Shown here in pieces: positions 35,922 through 44,441 of a DNA stretch of 64,000 nt (position 1 is the first letter of the stretch; each line of letters opens with the position of its first letter). Origin of the DNA: Paenibacillus hunanensis (GTDB lineage: Bacteria > Bacillota > Bacilli > Paenibacillales > Paenibacillaceae); the NCBI RefSeq assembly GCF_014645615.1, contig NZ_BMMB01000006.1, positions 186,001-250,000 of the forward strand, written 5' to 3'. A model generated the notes under the pieces. That model worked only from the letters and a program-made list of their open reading frames with translations, searched no databases and was not told the origin of the DNA. The position numbers were made by a program, and so were the translations under genes.

Positions 35922-36323
35922 GTGGTTAAAAGACCGTGGTCTGTAGCGTTAATTTCGATTGTTCTCATCGTGTATTCAGTGATTAGAGTTATTATGTATA
36001 CGGCTGTATTGATAAAGTCACCTATTACAGAACGAACACCTGATGAGCTTCCTCTTCTCTTTGTACTCCTTTTAGTTATGCTAGCTAGCGTATGCTTTTT
36101 ATTAGCAGGAGGCATTTTATCATTTATTGGTATGAGTTTGGGACGTTGGTTTATCATTGGTTGGGGAATCGTTGCGCTTATTGTCCAGCATGACTATATG
36201 ATTCCTAGAATTATTTTTCTAATTATTGCTTTGTTAATGCTATTCAATAAGCCAGCTAATCAGTTCTTTAGATCAAGAAAAATGCCTAAATCCAGTATTA
36301 TGGAAAGCGAATTAAATACATAA
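35922..36323 (+). CDS. Four-span membrane protein, unknown
   Basis: 133 residues from a GTG at 35922, with AAGGAG 7 bases upstream. Hydrophobic segments lie at about 9-31, 45-70, 73-90 and 95-108, the rest being short loops and a basic C-terminal tail. It resembles small integral membrane proteins of Firmicutes without known role. Monocistronic, with a clear terminator. Confidence 0.75.
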   Translation: MVKRPWSVALISIVLIVYSVIRVIMYTAVLIKSPITERTPDELPLLFVLLLVMLASVCFLLAGGILSFIGMSLGRWFIIGWGIVALIVQHDYMIPRIIFLIIALLMLFNKPANQFFRSRKMPKSSIMESELNT

Positions 36324-36331
36324 CACGAATA

Positions 36332-36392
36332 AAAGAAGCTTGGCTGTACTAGCATATATACATGCTATGCTACAACCAAGCTTCTTTTATTT
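36332..36392 (+). terminator. Terminator of the small membrane-protein gene
   Basis: AAAAGAAGCTTGG pairs with CCAAGCTTCTTTT around inner GTA/TAC and GCAT/ATGC pairs; a T-rich stretch follows. Confidence 0.85.
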
Positions 36393-36509
36393 TGTTAGTC
36401 TGGTTGGTAGGTAGTACGTTTAGGCAACACTTGTATTATGTAATTTCTACGTTGTTTATACAGTAGTTCTATTTCATATCGAAGCTATCGTATACTGGGC
36501 TCATATCTA

Positions 36510-36977
36510 ATGAACGGGTATGTTGTGAGTAGAAGAAAACCTAAGGAGATGAATCAGATCAATACCTCAGCGATTATCGTCAAGATTGAAAACGCAGCAT
36601 TGAACCATCATCTAGCTGATCTGGAGCACTGGATCAATAAGCTTGATCTATCGGATCAGCTAGAGCTACATCGTCATTTAAGTCGGAATGCTTTGCAGAT
36701 CATTAGAGAACAGAGGCACCAGCTTGCCGTTAACGATGGTGTGAAGGAGCATATCATATGGTATGAATTGAGTAATCAGCCATGGTCGGATGCTGTCCTG
36801 GTTGAAACGATCGCCATTTATCAGGAGACATCATGGGTAGCAATGGAAAGTATCGTACTGGTTGCACTGAAGCAAAATAAAGCTACAGCGCAGCAGGTGC
36901 GGCATATTGGAGATGTGTTTGCTAGTGAGGAAGTGACCCGGCAGATTCAGCGGTGGAAGGAACGACAGGGGTTGTAG
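36510..36977 (+). CDS. Unknown helical protein
   Basis: 155 residues as given from 36510, soluble and helical (LADLEHWINKLDLSDQLELHRHLSRNALQIIREQR). The start is unsure. The ATG at 36549 abuts the only good ribosome site (AAGGAG, 36543-36548), the ATG at 36510 has none, and an ATC codon at 36558 has ideal spacing. No motif or family recognised. It sits at the left edge of the mosaic region. Confidence 0.5.
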   Translation: MNGYVVSRRKPKEMNQINTSAIIVKIENAALNHHLADLEHWINKLDLSDQLELHRHLSRNALQIIREQRHQLAVNDGVKEHIIWYELSNQPWSDAVLVETIAIYQETSWVAMESIVLVALKQNKATAQQVRHIGDVFASEEVTRQIQRWKERQGL

Positions 36978-37023
36978 TGACTGATATAACTCTATGCCCT
37001 ACACTATTAAAAATAAACATGTG

Positions 37024-37224
37024 GATCAACACAGTTTTTGAATGAGCATCATGTGAGTTTTTATGTACATATCAAGTCTAATCGTTATATCGTATTCGAT
37101 ATGCCTAAAGGACAAAAAGTCTCTAACTATGTCATGGAAGTTAATGATACTTTTAGCTTCACAGGTATTCACAGGTAATAGTAAAGCAGTCATTCAATTG
37201 CCTAAAAAGAAGATAGAAGCATAG
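37024..37224 (+). pseudogene. Gene remnant broken by a 10-bp tandem duplication
   Basis: One frame reads VSFYVHIKSNRYIVFDMPKG, then QKVSNYVMEVNDTFSFTG, and stops at TAA inside TTCACAGGTATTCACAGGTA, an exact 10-bp doubling (37158-37177). Deleting one copy continues the frame as NSKAVIQLPKKKIEA to a TAG at 37224. No start codon lies upstream, so the 5' end is also lost. The family is not recognised. A terminator follows at 37290. Confidence 0.7.
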
Positions 37225-37289
37225 ACGCATGAGTGAGGCTTTAGCTATAAAGTAAAACAGCGTTTAATATAGCACCAAAGCATACCAGT

Positions 37290-37338
37290 AAAGCGACGAC
37301 TCTTTTCGAATGAACCGAGAAGACATCGTCGCTTTTTT
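37290..37338 (+). terminator. Terminator after the remnant gene
   Basis: AAAGCGACGA pairs with TCGTCGCTTT followed by TTTT, with a long imperfect loop. It shows that the remnant was once an expressed 3' gene end. Confidence 0.75.
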
Positions 37339-37372
37339 GCGCGTTCATTCTGGAAGCGACTCCATATCGCTC

Positions 37373-37660
37373 CTATGCAGGTGGATGAGCAGAGTCATAC
37401 TCGATCATGACGGGAAAGAAGCTAGGGGATAAGGATATGCCACTTCTTTCACCATTGTCATTCACAATAACTGCAATATAATTTCCAAATGCGGCCACAT
37501 ACTCGATATCTATAATACTTCGATGTTCCTGTTGTAGTGTAAGGTAAATCCATATACTGGCGTAGGCAACCTTCCCCTGTAAATAGGAGCTTTGCGAGAC
37601 AATGCCTACTAGAATAATGATGATCAGAGCGAAGCGAATTAATTTTCTTTTTATTGTCAT
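37373..37660 (-). CDS. Small exported or membrane-anchored protein
   Basis: 95 residues: a basic start (MTIKRKLIRF), one hydrophobic segment (residues 11-26), and a soluble part with beta-strand pattern (DIEYVAAFGNYIAVIVNDNGERSGI). No lipobox. GGAGA lies 8 bases before the ATG. Unknown function; it may be an envelope-localised accessory protein of the mosaic region. Confidence 0.55.
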   Translation of the reverse strand: MTIKRKLIRFALIIIILVGIVSQSSYLQGKVAYASIWIYLTLQQEHRSIIDIEYVAAFGNYIAVIVNDNGERSGISLSPSFFPVMIEYDSAHPPA

Positions 37661-37928
37661 AGGATGCTCTCCATATCAGCAGTATGTATGATTATAGCTA
37701 TAGCTTCATTCAAGTATACAAATAGAATCCTACTATTAACAAATATAGGCAGACAAGAATTGATTATTGATTATTATCGTATAAATGCGTCAAACAGAGT
37801 GATAGTACATGAAGTAAAACGTACAGCATTTTCATCTTCATAGCACCAGCAGTAAACCAAGCAAAAACTATAACGAATACCCTTCAAATTAGCTATAATG
37901 GGAAATAAAACAAAGAAGGTGAATTCAG

Positions 37929-39050
37929 ATTACACACCCTATTGTTCATAAAAAAGTGACGTGGCTTGAGCTGTTCTACGATCTGATCTATGTTGCGGCG
38001 ATCTCGATCACTGCACATGTGCTCACCCATGCTCATCATGGTGCGATTGAAGCGTCCATTATTTTAAAATACATACTGATTTTTGTGCCGCTATGGTGGG
38101 CCTGGACGGGCTTTACCGTATATGTGAATCGATTTGGAAAAGATGATACCGCGCAGCGTGTGAACTATTTTGTACAAATGGCATTTGTTATCGTGATGGC
38201 GGCGAGTATTAATATTGATTTTGAAGCGTATTATTTATATTTTATGATCGGCTATGTGGGGATTCGGTTGTCAACGGTATTCATGTATGCCCGTGTATGG
38301 AAAAATGGACAAAGTGTGCCTCGGCAGATTGCACGCTTTTTGACCTTGAGCTTTCTGGTCGGGGCGCTGATTAGCTTTAGCTCAGTATTATTGCCGGGAG
38401 ATTGGAAATTTATCGCGCTCTATTTTGGTATTTTTCTGGATATTGCGTTGCCATTGGTTGGTCGACGTATTCTGATCAGGCTGCCGGTGCATCATCCGCA
38501 TCTGTTAGAACGGTATGGGCTGGCGACGATTATTTTGCTTGGTGAAATGATTCTAGTCATTGTAAATGGGCTGCGTGAGGAAACGGTAACGATGAATACG
38601 ATTGCAGCTGCGCTGATCGGCTTTGTGATGGCAGTGGCGATCTGGTGGCATTATTTTGAGTCGTCTGAGCATACAGCTGAGGAAGAACAGAAAAATTCAG
38701 GACAGCTCATTATTTATGGTCATCTGTTTATGTATATGTCGCTCGGAATTATCGCGAGCGTTGTGTATTATGGGTTTCATCATGGTCTGAGTGTACGAAG
38801 CTTTGGCTGGTTGGGGTTGTCAGGCTTTGGGCTGTATACGTTATCGGCGGCGCTTGTATTCCATAATCGAGCGAAGTCGAAGCGTCAGCGTGTGTTTGCA
38901 TTTTATATGCCGGCTGGCCTGCTAGTATTGGCTGCGGTGGTGTTGCTGGTGTTGCCGACAGTTATGGCAGTGTATGCGGCATTGGCAGGATGTTTTGTGG
39001 TGCAGGCGTTGTTAGTTGTGATGGGGTTGAGAAAGAAGGTACTGGGGTAG
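37929..39050 (+). CDS. Low-temperature-requirement-A (LtrA) family membrane protein
   Basis: The conserved VTWLELFYDLIYV opening and about eight to ten membrane segments with RYGLATIILLGEMI and ESSEHTAEEE-type loops identify LtrA. A GTG at 37956 has no ribosome site. Nine codons upstream, in frame, an ATT at 37929 follows AAGGTG by 7 bases and restores the short leader that LtrA proteins normally have, so AUU initiation is proposed (373 residues). LtrA proteins are polytopic and poorly understood. A terminator hairpin follows at 39113. Confidence 0.8.
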   Translation: MTHPIVHKKVTWLELFYDLIYVAAISITAHVLTHAHHGAIEASIILKYILIFVPLWWAWTGFTVYVNRFGKDDTAQRVNYFVQMAFVIVMAASINIDFEAYYLYFMIGYVGIRLSTVFMYARVWKNGQSVPRQIARFLTLSFLVGALISFSSVLLPGDWKFIALYFGIFLDIALPLVGRRILIRLPVHHPHLLERYGLATIILLGEMILVIVNGLREETVTMNTIAAALIGFVMAVAIWWHYFESSEHTAEEEQKNSGQLIIYGHLFMYMSLGIIASVVYYGFHHGLSVRSFGWLGLSGFGLYTLSAALVFHNRAKSKRQRVFAFYMPAGLLVLAAVVLLVLPTVMAVYAALAGCFVVQALLVVMGLRKKVLG

Positions 39051-39112
39051 AGGAGTATCGAATAAATAGCATAATGAATGTTGTGGAAAATAGTATCATG
39101 TAGTAGCGGAGA

Positions 39113-39146
39113 GAGAGCTTTAGACTATTCGCATAAGGCTCTTTTT
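39113..39146 (+). terminator. Terminator of the LtrA gene
   Basis: GAGAGCTT pairs imperfectly with AAGGCTCT followed by TTTT, about 60 bases past the stop. Confidence 0.6.
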
Positions 39147-39210
39147 ACTATTGAATAAGAAAGGGCTTGTACAGCGTATGCCATCAAGTTCTGTAAAAGG
39201 AGAGTGGGAT

Positions 39211-39420
39211 ATGGGGGTAGCAGGAACATTAAGCTGTACCAATTGTGAGTATAGTCAACATGTCTTTGTCGGTATTGGATTTCGTTGTCTGGATTTGCGG
39301 TCTATTCTGGAATGGTATAAGCCAGAGGAAGGTCGTGAACAGATAAAGGCATTTATGCGTGAGGAAGATGCCCATGTCGTTTGTTATAAAGGGGTGTATG
39401 CTTGTGAGCATTGCGGATAA
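39211..39420 (+). CDS. Small zinc-ribbon-like protein, perhaps truncated
   Basis: 69 residues from the ATG at 39211 (AGGAG 8 bases upstream). Cys pairs CTNC (near 9-12) and CEHC (66-69, at the very end) suggest a split zinc ribbon around FVGIGFRCLDLRSILEWY. A TAA comes directly after the last CxxCG, where comparable proteins usually continue; reading on past the stop gives LLNEVYLYIESP in the same frame. A nonsense truncation is possible. Function unknown. Confidence 0.55.
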   Translation: MGVAGTLSCTNCEYSQHVFVGIGFRCLDLRSILEWYKPEEGREQIKAFMREEDAHVVCYKGVYACEHCG

Positions 39421-39427
39421 CTGCTGA

Positions 39428-39742
39428 ATGAAGTCTATCTATATATTGAGTCGCCTAAGAACATGTATAGAGCAAGTGGTAGGTCGTTTTATTACTGCGT
39501 ATACACTGTACTGGATACCTGATGACGGTACAGATTTTTTTACGTTATTGGTAGATGGCAAAATTATTATTTGTATGGAGATTGAGTATGAGCAATATTC
39601 TAGCTTACAAGAGAAAGGGAGTCCGAAGTTAGTTGACTATAGTAGCTGTACGACCAATGATTACATCAAAGGGCTAAGTAAAACGCATCGAATCAAGTTC
39701 GAAGTTGCTAGGGAAATGTGTCACAAGGATATGAATCAATAA
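39428..39742 (+). CDS. Small unknown protein
   Basis: 104 residues. The beta-rich core (FITAYTLYWIPDDGTDFFTLL, VDGKIIICMEIEYEQY) and LSKTHRIKFEVAREM look like a real immunity-type protein; the first ~20 residues are doubtful because no ribosome site precedes the ATG and the frame overlaps the presumed continuation of the upstream zinc-ribbon gene. It may be a fused or decayed neighbour. Confidence 0.45.
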   Translation: MKSIYILSRLRTCIEQVVGRFITAYTLYWIPDDGTDFFTLLVDGKIIICMEIEYEQYSSLQEKGSPKLVDYSSCTTNDYIKGLSKTHRIKFEVAREMCHKDMNQ

Positions 39743-39769
39743 AAAAGGAAGGAGTAAAATTATAAATAT

Positions 39770-40156
39770 ATGAAAAAACTAACAAATGTAGAAATTACAT
39801 TGGAGCAATTCATGCATTATATCCAAAGCGGCTATAATCATTTTATAAACGTTGAAGTTCAGGATACGGGCGAGATGAAGTATTTAGATTTAAGCGGGAT
39901 GACGTTTGAATATTGCTATCTAGCGCTGGACTTTACAGGATCGATGTTTAGAGAAACTAATTTTAAAGCATGCAATTTGAAAACTTGTGTGTTTGAAAGT
40001 GCAGATTTAAGTTGTTCTTGTTTTCTTGATTGCGCTCTATGTTCCACTAATTTCAAAAACGCTAAAGTAGATCATATTGTATTTGAGAGAAACTACTTTC
40101 ATTTATACTTGTTGGATATTACAGATTTATATAGCATGATTAATGAGGAATTATAG
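39770..40156 (+). CDS. Pentapeptide-repeat-like protein
   Basis: 128 residues. From residue ~40 a run of A(D/N)LxX-type units is visible (MKYLDLSGMTFEYCYLAL, FTGSMFRETNFKACNLKTCV, FESADLSCSCFLDCAL), predicting a short right-handed beta-helix. Cys-rich for a cytosolic protein. AAGGAAGGAG lies 16 bases before the ATG, longer than usual. Probably an immunity-type or accessory protein; 18 bases upstream of the next gene. Confidence 0.6.
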   Translation: MKKLTNVEITLEQFMHYIQSGYNHFINVEVQDTGEMKYLDLSGMTFEYCYLALDFTGSMFRETNFKACNLKTCVFESADLSCSCFLDCALCSTNFKNAKVDHIVFERNYFHLYLLDITDLYSMINEEL

Positions 40157-40174
40157 AAGTAAGGAGGTAGTAAA

Positions 40175-40642
40175 ATGCTGAATATATTAGAGGTTGTCCA
40201 GATGAAGACTATGTACATAGATGCTGAACATACCGTAATAACCATAGATGGAATGCCATTAGATGAACTACTCCAAAAGCTCTATCCTGATCAATTATTA
40301 CGTGGACTCATTCCTATGATCGTCGATTGGATGGATAGCAAAGAGGCAAAGCTTGTTATTGAACGTTTTTATTCAGATGATTCTCCAAGCATACTCCCTG
40401 TTTTGATGTGCCCGGATGATTGTGACTTATCATGCACTATTATAGTGGCAGAAGTAATCAGATCCAATGATAAAATAATTTGGAATCGTACAGGATATGA
40501 CAATAGTGAATGTAATCAAAATACAGGCATGATCGATATTGGAACTAAAGTTAAGTGGTTCGATAAAGTGAATTGTATGATATTTGATAGAGAAACATAC
40601 TATACTAGTCTAGAATCAATATACACACTTCATATTAAATAA
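40175..40642 (+). CDS. Unknown immunity-like protein
   Basis: 155 residues with AAGGAGG 7 bases before the ATG. It resembles small immunity proteins in size and composition (ITIDGMPLDELLQKLYP, LIPMIVDWMDSKEAKLV, PSILPVLMCPDDCDLSCTIIVAEVIR, NDKIIWNRTGYD). No signal peptide. Co-oriented with the pentapeptide gene at 18 bases, so one transcript. I cannot assign a family. Confidence 0.55.
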   Translation: MLNILEVVQMKTMYIDAEHTVITIDGMPLDELLQKLYPDQLLRGLIPMIVDWMDSKEAKLVIERFYSDDSPSILPVLMCPDDCDLSCTIIVAEVIRSNDKIIWNRTGYDNSECNQNTGMIDIGTKVKWFDKVNCMIFDRETYYTSLESIYTLHIK

Positions 40643-40643
40643 G

Positions 40644-40772
40644 TTAAATCAATTGGAGCAAAATGCCCGTTCACAAGATTCACAAGCATGGATCAGACGC
40701 TCAAAAAAGCTACTCGAACACCCCCGAAATTATACCGATGCTTACTGGGGATTAACTAGTGAATATGTATAA
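40644..40772 (+). pseudogene. Orphan 3' gene fragment
   Basis: Directly after the previous stop, 42 sense codons read LNQLEQNARSQDSQAWIRRS and KKLLEHPRNYTDAYWGLTSEYV to a TAA. The composition is protein-like, but there is no start codon or ribosome site. It looks like the C-terminal end of a lost gene left behind by a deletion. Confidence 0.5.
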
Positions 40773-40805
40773 TTAAACATAAAAAATCATTGGAGGAATC
40801 TACAT

Positions 40806-41642
40806 ATGATCAATATCCACCGACATACGATACAGTTACGTGAAGTGAAATTATTTTATCTCGACACCCATACAGAAGGCCCTGTCATTCTCTGCCTGCA
40901 TGGTCGATACGGACGAGCAGAGACATGGTATGACTTTATGCAGCAATATGGAGGGCAATACCGGATTATTGCACCGGAGCATCGTGGGCATGGGCTGAGT
41001 GATAAGCCTTTAGGACGCTATACGGTAGAGGAATTGGCTGATGATGCGTGTCAGCTGCTGGATGCACTTGGAGTAGAACACGTAATTGTGATCGGACATT
41101 CACTTGGTGGGCAGGTCGGCGCTTATCTAACAGCAGCTCATCCAGACAAAGTCATCTCGCTGGCGATTTTGGATAAAGCAGCATTCGGACCAGAGGAGCG
41201 GGTATCCATTCCACTGGAGCAACTACCCGAAGCTGATCCGGTAACGGCAGATTGGCCGCTTCCTTTTATTAGTCGAACTGCGGCAGAGCAGTATTTGCGC
41301 GCAACACAGGATACAGAGATTAGCTGTCAGTATTTTATGAAAAGTCTGGTGGAGACGGAGGAAGGGGTTACCTTTTTGTTCAGTCGGCAGGCGATGGCGG
41401 CGAATATATTGCACAATGTGAGTTGGTATCATATTTTGGAGCAGATTAATTGTTTGACATTGGTCGTGCGGGCGCATAACAGTGAATCATTACCGGATGA
41501 CGAGTGGAAGAAGATGAAGAGTCTGTTATCTTGTGTGATGCCCTATGAGATGACGACCGAGGATCATAATGTGCATTTGAGTGAGCCAGAATTATTTTAC
41601 CGATACGTGGACAATTTTTTGAAGGTATCGTTTAATGCTTAA
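40806..41642 (+). CDS. Alpha/beta-hydrolase
   Basis: 278 residues. VILCLHGRYGRAETW (oxyanion loop), EHRGHGLSDKP, the nucleophile elbow GHSLGGQ (Ser ~101) and a terminal His in EDHNVHLSEP complete the catalytic triad. This is the AB hydrolase-1 family: esterase, haloperoxidase-like or dienelactone-like; the substrate is unknown. GGAGG lies 8 bases before the ATG. A terminator follows at 41682. Confidence 0.9.
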   Translation: MINIHRHTIQLREVKLFYLDTHTEGPVILCLHGRYGRAETWYDFMQQYGGQYRIIAPEHRGHGLSDKPLGRYTVEELADDACQLLDALGVEHVIVIGHSLGGQVGAYLTAAHPDKVISLAILDKAAFGPEERVSIPLEQLPEADPVTADWPLPFISRTAAEQYLRATQDTEISCQYFMKSLVETEEGVTFLFSRQAMAANILHNVSWYHILEQINCLTLVVRAHNSESLPDDEWKKMKSLLSCVMPYEMTTEDHNVHLSEPELFYRYVDNFLKVSFNA

Positions 41643-41681
41643 TGGTTGAGGTGGGCAAAATGAGAAGTAAAAAATAAGGTG

Positions 41682-41716
41682 GAGCGTTGGTATTCCTTTT
41701 TGGGATATTAACGCTT
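41682..41716 (+). terminator. Terminator of the hydrolase gene
   Basis: AGCGTT with ATTC pairs with GGAT and AACGCT across a T-rich loop, followed by TTTATTTTT. Confidence 0.65.
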
Positions 41717-42028
41717 TATTTTTAATCGCTTGCTGGTAGGGTTGAGATTGATTGGAAGACTTCTTTTTTTCAGACAGGCTTAGACGTACATAGCAAAGGA
41801 TAGAGCGATCAAGGATGCAGGATCACAAAAATAGTGCCGATTGCAGGGTTGTTCAAGTGCAGCATAGATTGGATAATGGTATCTGAATACATATGTAGAT
41901 GGATTTAGAGTTTGCAGGATACAGGTAGATTGATAAGTTAGAAAAGCAGTATACGATCAGCGGTTTACTATAGGTTAGATGAAATAATGTAAGACGATAT
42001 CACTTGAGCATAAGGAGCGCGTATACAT
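41717..42028. other. 312-base intergenic region
   Basis: No gene or RNA recognised. It must contain the promoter of the ankyrin gene; I see no convincing -35/-10 pair. Confidence 0.35.
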
Positions 42029-43084
42029 ATGGCTAAGAAAAGAAAAACATTACCGAAAAATTTCGATGAGCTTATCAAAGCTGGTGATCTGAGTGTGTTA
42101 GAAGAGGTATTCACCAAAAGTGACATTAATGCTTATGGTGGCTATAGCAAACAGCCCGCATTGAGCTTCTATTCCATCTCACCGGAATGGATTCGCTGGT
42201 TAGTGGAGCATGGTGCAGATATTGAAGCAAGAGATGAATATGGCAAAACACCGTTGCACAGCCATGCGCAAAGCTGGTGTGGACATGCCGAGCTGCTGAT
42301 CGAGCTGGGTGCAGATATCGAAGCGCTGGATCGCGATAGAGAGACACCATTGTTTAGGGCGGCAACGTCATTTCATCCGAATACGGTGCGTATGCTGCTG
42401 GATCGAGGGGCACAGGTGAATGCGGTGAATAAGTCAGGTCAAACACCGCTACAAGAAGCATTATCTCGCTGCTCGAATAACAATATTACAGGAATGGCAC
42501 CGATTGCGAAGATGCTATTGGAAGCTGGAGCGATCAGAACGCCTGATATGCAGGGGTATGTAGAGCGCATTGGAGCGAATTTTGAATTTCACCGAGCGGG
42601 CTTCAATAAGGATTCTGTCGACGAGACGGATGCTGCACTGCGACGTTTATATGAGATCTTCGATGTAACACCCATCGAAAAGCGCCATATGCATGATGGT
42701 GTCTCGCCGATTACGGTATCGAAAACAAGCTGGCAGGAGCAGCACGATGAGCTATGGAGCTGGCTGGTTCCATCTCAAGGTGCTGCACAGACAGTACAGG
42801 GTGAGGTCATTCGGGTAACCGGGAAAATCTCATATGAGATTATGAATAATGGCGGCGGCAACTGGGATAAAGAATTTCGCAAAATACTCAAAGCGGTTCT
42901 GCATTATTTTAGCATGGGTGTTCCACTGGAACCTGACCTGCTTGAGGAAGCAGCGGTATTAGCGAAGGATCTTCAGCATGGAGATGATTATGAAGCACCA
43001 GCAAGATTGTGTGAGCTGGCTGTGAAATGGGTGCTGACGAATCCAACGCCAATCGCTCTACCAGAGCCGGATTATCGGAGATGA
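42029..43084 (+). CDS. Ankyrin-repeat protein
   Basis: 351 residues. Three to four ankyrin repeats occupy ~50-180 (HGADIEARDEYGKTPLHSHA, LGADIEALDRDRETPLFRAA, RGAQVNAVNKSGQTPLQEAL). The C-terminal half is a different domain with LWSWLVPSQGAAQTVQGEVIRVTGKISYEIMNNGGGNWDKEF, a block found in many small bacterial immunity-like proteins. It would act by protein binding in the cytosol. AAGGAG lies about 13 bases before the ATG. Its stop overlaps the next start. Confidence 0.8.
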   Translation: MAKKRKTLPKNFDELIKAGDLSVLEEVFTKSDINAYGGYSKQPALSFYSISPEWIRWLVEHGADIEARDEYGKTPLHSHAQSWCGHAELLIELGADIEALDRDRETPLFRAATSFHPNTVRMLLDRGAQVNAVNKSGQTPLQEALSRCSNNNITGMAPIAKMLLEAGAIRTPDMQGYVERIGANFEFHRAGFNKDSVDETDAALRRLYEIFDVTPIEKRHMHDGVSPITVSKTSWQEQHDELWSWLVPSQGAAQTVQGEVIRVTGKISYEIMNNGGGNWDKEFRKILKAVLHYFSMGVPLEPDLLEEAAVLAKDLQHGDDYEAPARLCELAVKWVLTNPTPIALPEPDYRR

Positions 43085-43512
43085 TGAGTGAATGGATGGA
43101 TCTAAAAACTTATCATGATCACGTTGCTATCATGCGCTTATTGTCAGATTGTATGTATGCAGATGAGGAAGCTATTCTTCGAGAATTGGTAGAGTATCAA
43201 CGTATGGAATCAAGGCAATTATACGGTAAGAGCGATGCAGGTGAATTAATCGGATTAATAGGGATCGAGCATCATTCTGAATGTGTAGCAGAGCTCCGTC
43301 ATATCGCTGTTCGATCCGATTACAGAAGGTATGGGATTGGACGTGATATGCTCATGAATTATATAAAGGATAGTAAGATACAGATTCTGAAAGCAGAAAC
43401 AGATCAAGATGCCGTACACTTTTATGAAAAAGTTGGATTTGATATTGTAAGTTTAGGTGAGAAATATCCAGGTATTGAGCGGTTTCAATGTGTGTTTTAT
43501 GCTAAGCAATAA
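43084..43512 (+). CDS. GNAT-family N-acetyltransferase
   Basis: 142 residues. The acetyl-CoA-binding motif A is RHIAVRSDYRRYGIGRDML (R/Q-x-x-G-x-G/A), followed by ILKAETDQDAVHFYEKVGF, standard for GNAT. The acceptor is unknown. The start is unsure: ATGs at 43081, 43084 and 43096 all follow GGAG at 43077 with poor spacing. It overlaps or abuts the ankyrin gene stop, so translation is coupled. Confidence 0.85.
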   Translation: MSEWMDLKTYHDHVAIMRLLSDCMYADEEAILRELVEYQRMESRQLYGKSDAGELIGLIGIEHHSECVAELRHIAVRSDYRRYGIGRDMLMNYIKDSKIQILKAETDQDAVHFYEKVGFDIVSLGEKYPGIERFQCVFYAKQ

Positions 43513-43533
43513 CCGAGAAGGAGCGTATAGCCT

Positions 43534-44091
43534 ATGCCTGACTTACACGAAAATATATATCCTGCTTGTTCTGTCGCTGAACGAATCATTACACTGGGCG
43601 GATTAGACAGAACCGAGCTACTTCAGCGACTCCACCAGCATTCGATCCATCTCAATACCTATGCAGAGCTGCTGCTCAATGATGCACGCATGGTACTTTC
43701 TCCTACTCGATATAGCCTGTGCACCGTTGAGCTAGCCGCTCACAATCTAGGATTTCCAGATGGAGCGACAACAGCACGTATTTTCGCTACAGCTCAGCAG
43801 CTCGGTCTGACACTATGTCCACTTGAGTTGGCGCCTTATCTTAGAATGCAGTACACGGATCAGCTAGAAGATGTAGACGGGAAGTTACGCAAAAATCAAG
43901 CCCCTTCTGGTTCTGTTACCGTTGCATCTGATCCGATTAGCCAAGATGATACGTTCCCGAAGGGCTTTTATGTACTACACATGAATGGTGAGCTATGGCT
44001 ACGCGGTTATTGCGCGGATGACCTGCATTGCTGGAATGCGGAAGATCGCTTTATTTTCGTAAAAGAAGTGGTTAGAGGAGATCATATGTAG
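43534..44091 (+). CDS. Unknown conserved-type protein
   Basis: 185 residues. Helical N-terminal part (VAERIITLGGLDRTELLQRLHQ), a block reading RYSLCTVELAAHNLGFPDGATTARIFATAQQLGLTLCPLELAPYLRMQY, and the C-terminal FPKGFYVLHMNGELWLRGYCADDLHCW. I recall similar proteins in Bacillales without a known function. AAGGAG lies 10 bases before the ATG; 21 bases after the GNAT gene, so one operon. Confidence 0.65.
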   Translation: MPDLHENIYPACSVAERIITLGGLDRTELLQRLHQHSIHLNTYAELLLNDARMVLSPTRYSLCTVELAAHNLGFPDGATTARIFATAQQLGLTLCPLELAPYLRMQYTDQLEDVDGKLRKNQAPSGSVTVASDPISQDDTFPKGFYVLHMNGELWLRGYCADDLHCWNAEDRFIFVKEVVRGDHM

Positions 44092-44441
44092 CGCGTTAGC
44101 GCGATGATTAAGAGCGCGCAATAATAGCATATTGTATCGCCTCACATGCTAATCAGTTTATATTAAAATCCCAAATCATACCCCTGTATGAGATAAGAAT
44201 ATACGCGACATTCTTTCTCCTACAGGGGCGAATAATAAAAACTACTCTAGATTAAGCTAACGCTATCTCAATAGGGGATAGCTCAGTTGAAGCATAGTCT
44301 CACATATTCAAATTACTGTTATAGATACTACATAAATACTAGATAATAGATACGGTCAAACAAGCCTAAACGGCGCGTCGTATTCATTGGCTACCGACTG
44401 GCTAAACGGCGTTTATACAAACCTAGCTGTAATAACTGTAC
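44092..44441. other. 350-base intergenic region between convergent genes
   Basis: CCCCTGTA (44181-44188) and TACAGGGG (44221-44228) with inner AGAAT/ATTCT form a long hairpin without a T run. The decamer CTAAACGGCG occurs twice (about 44368 and 44402). No gene seen. Confidence 0.45.
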
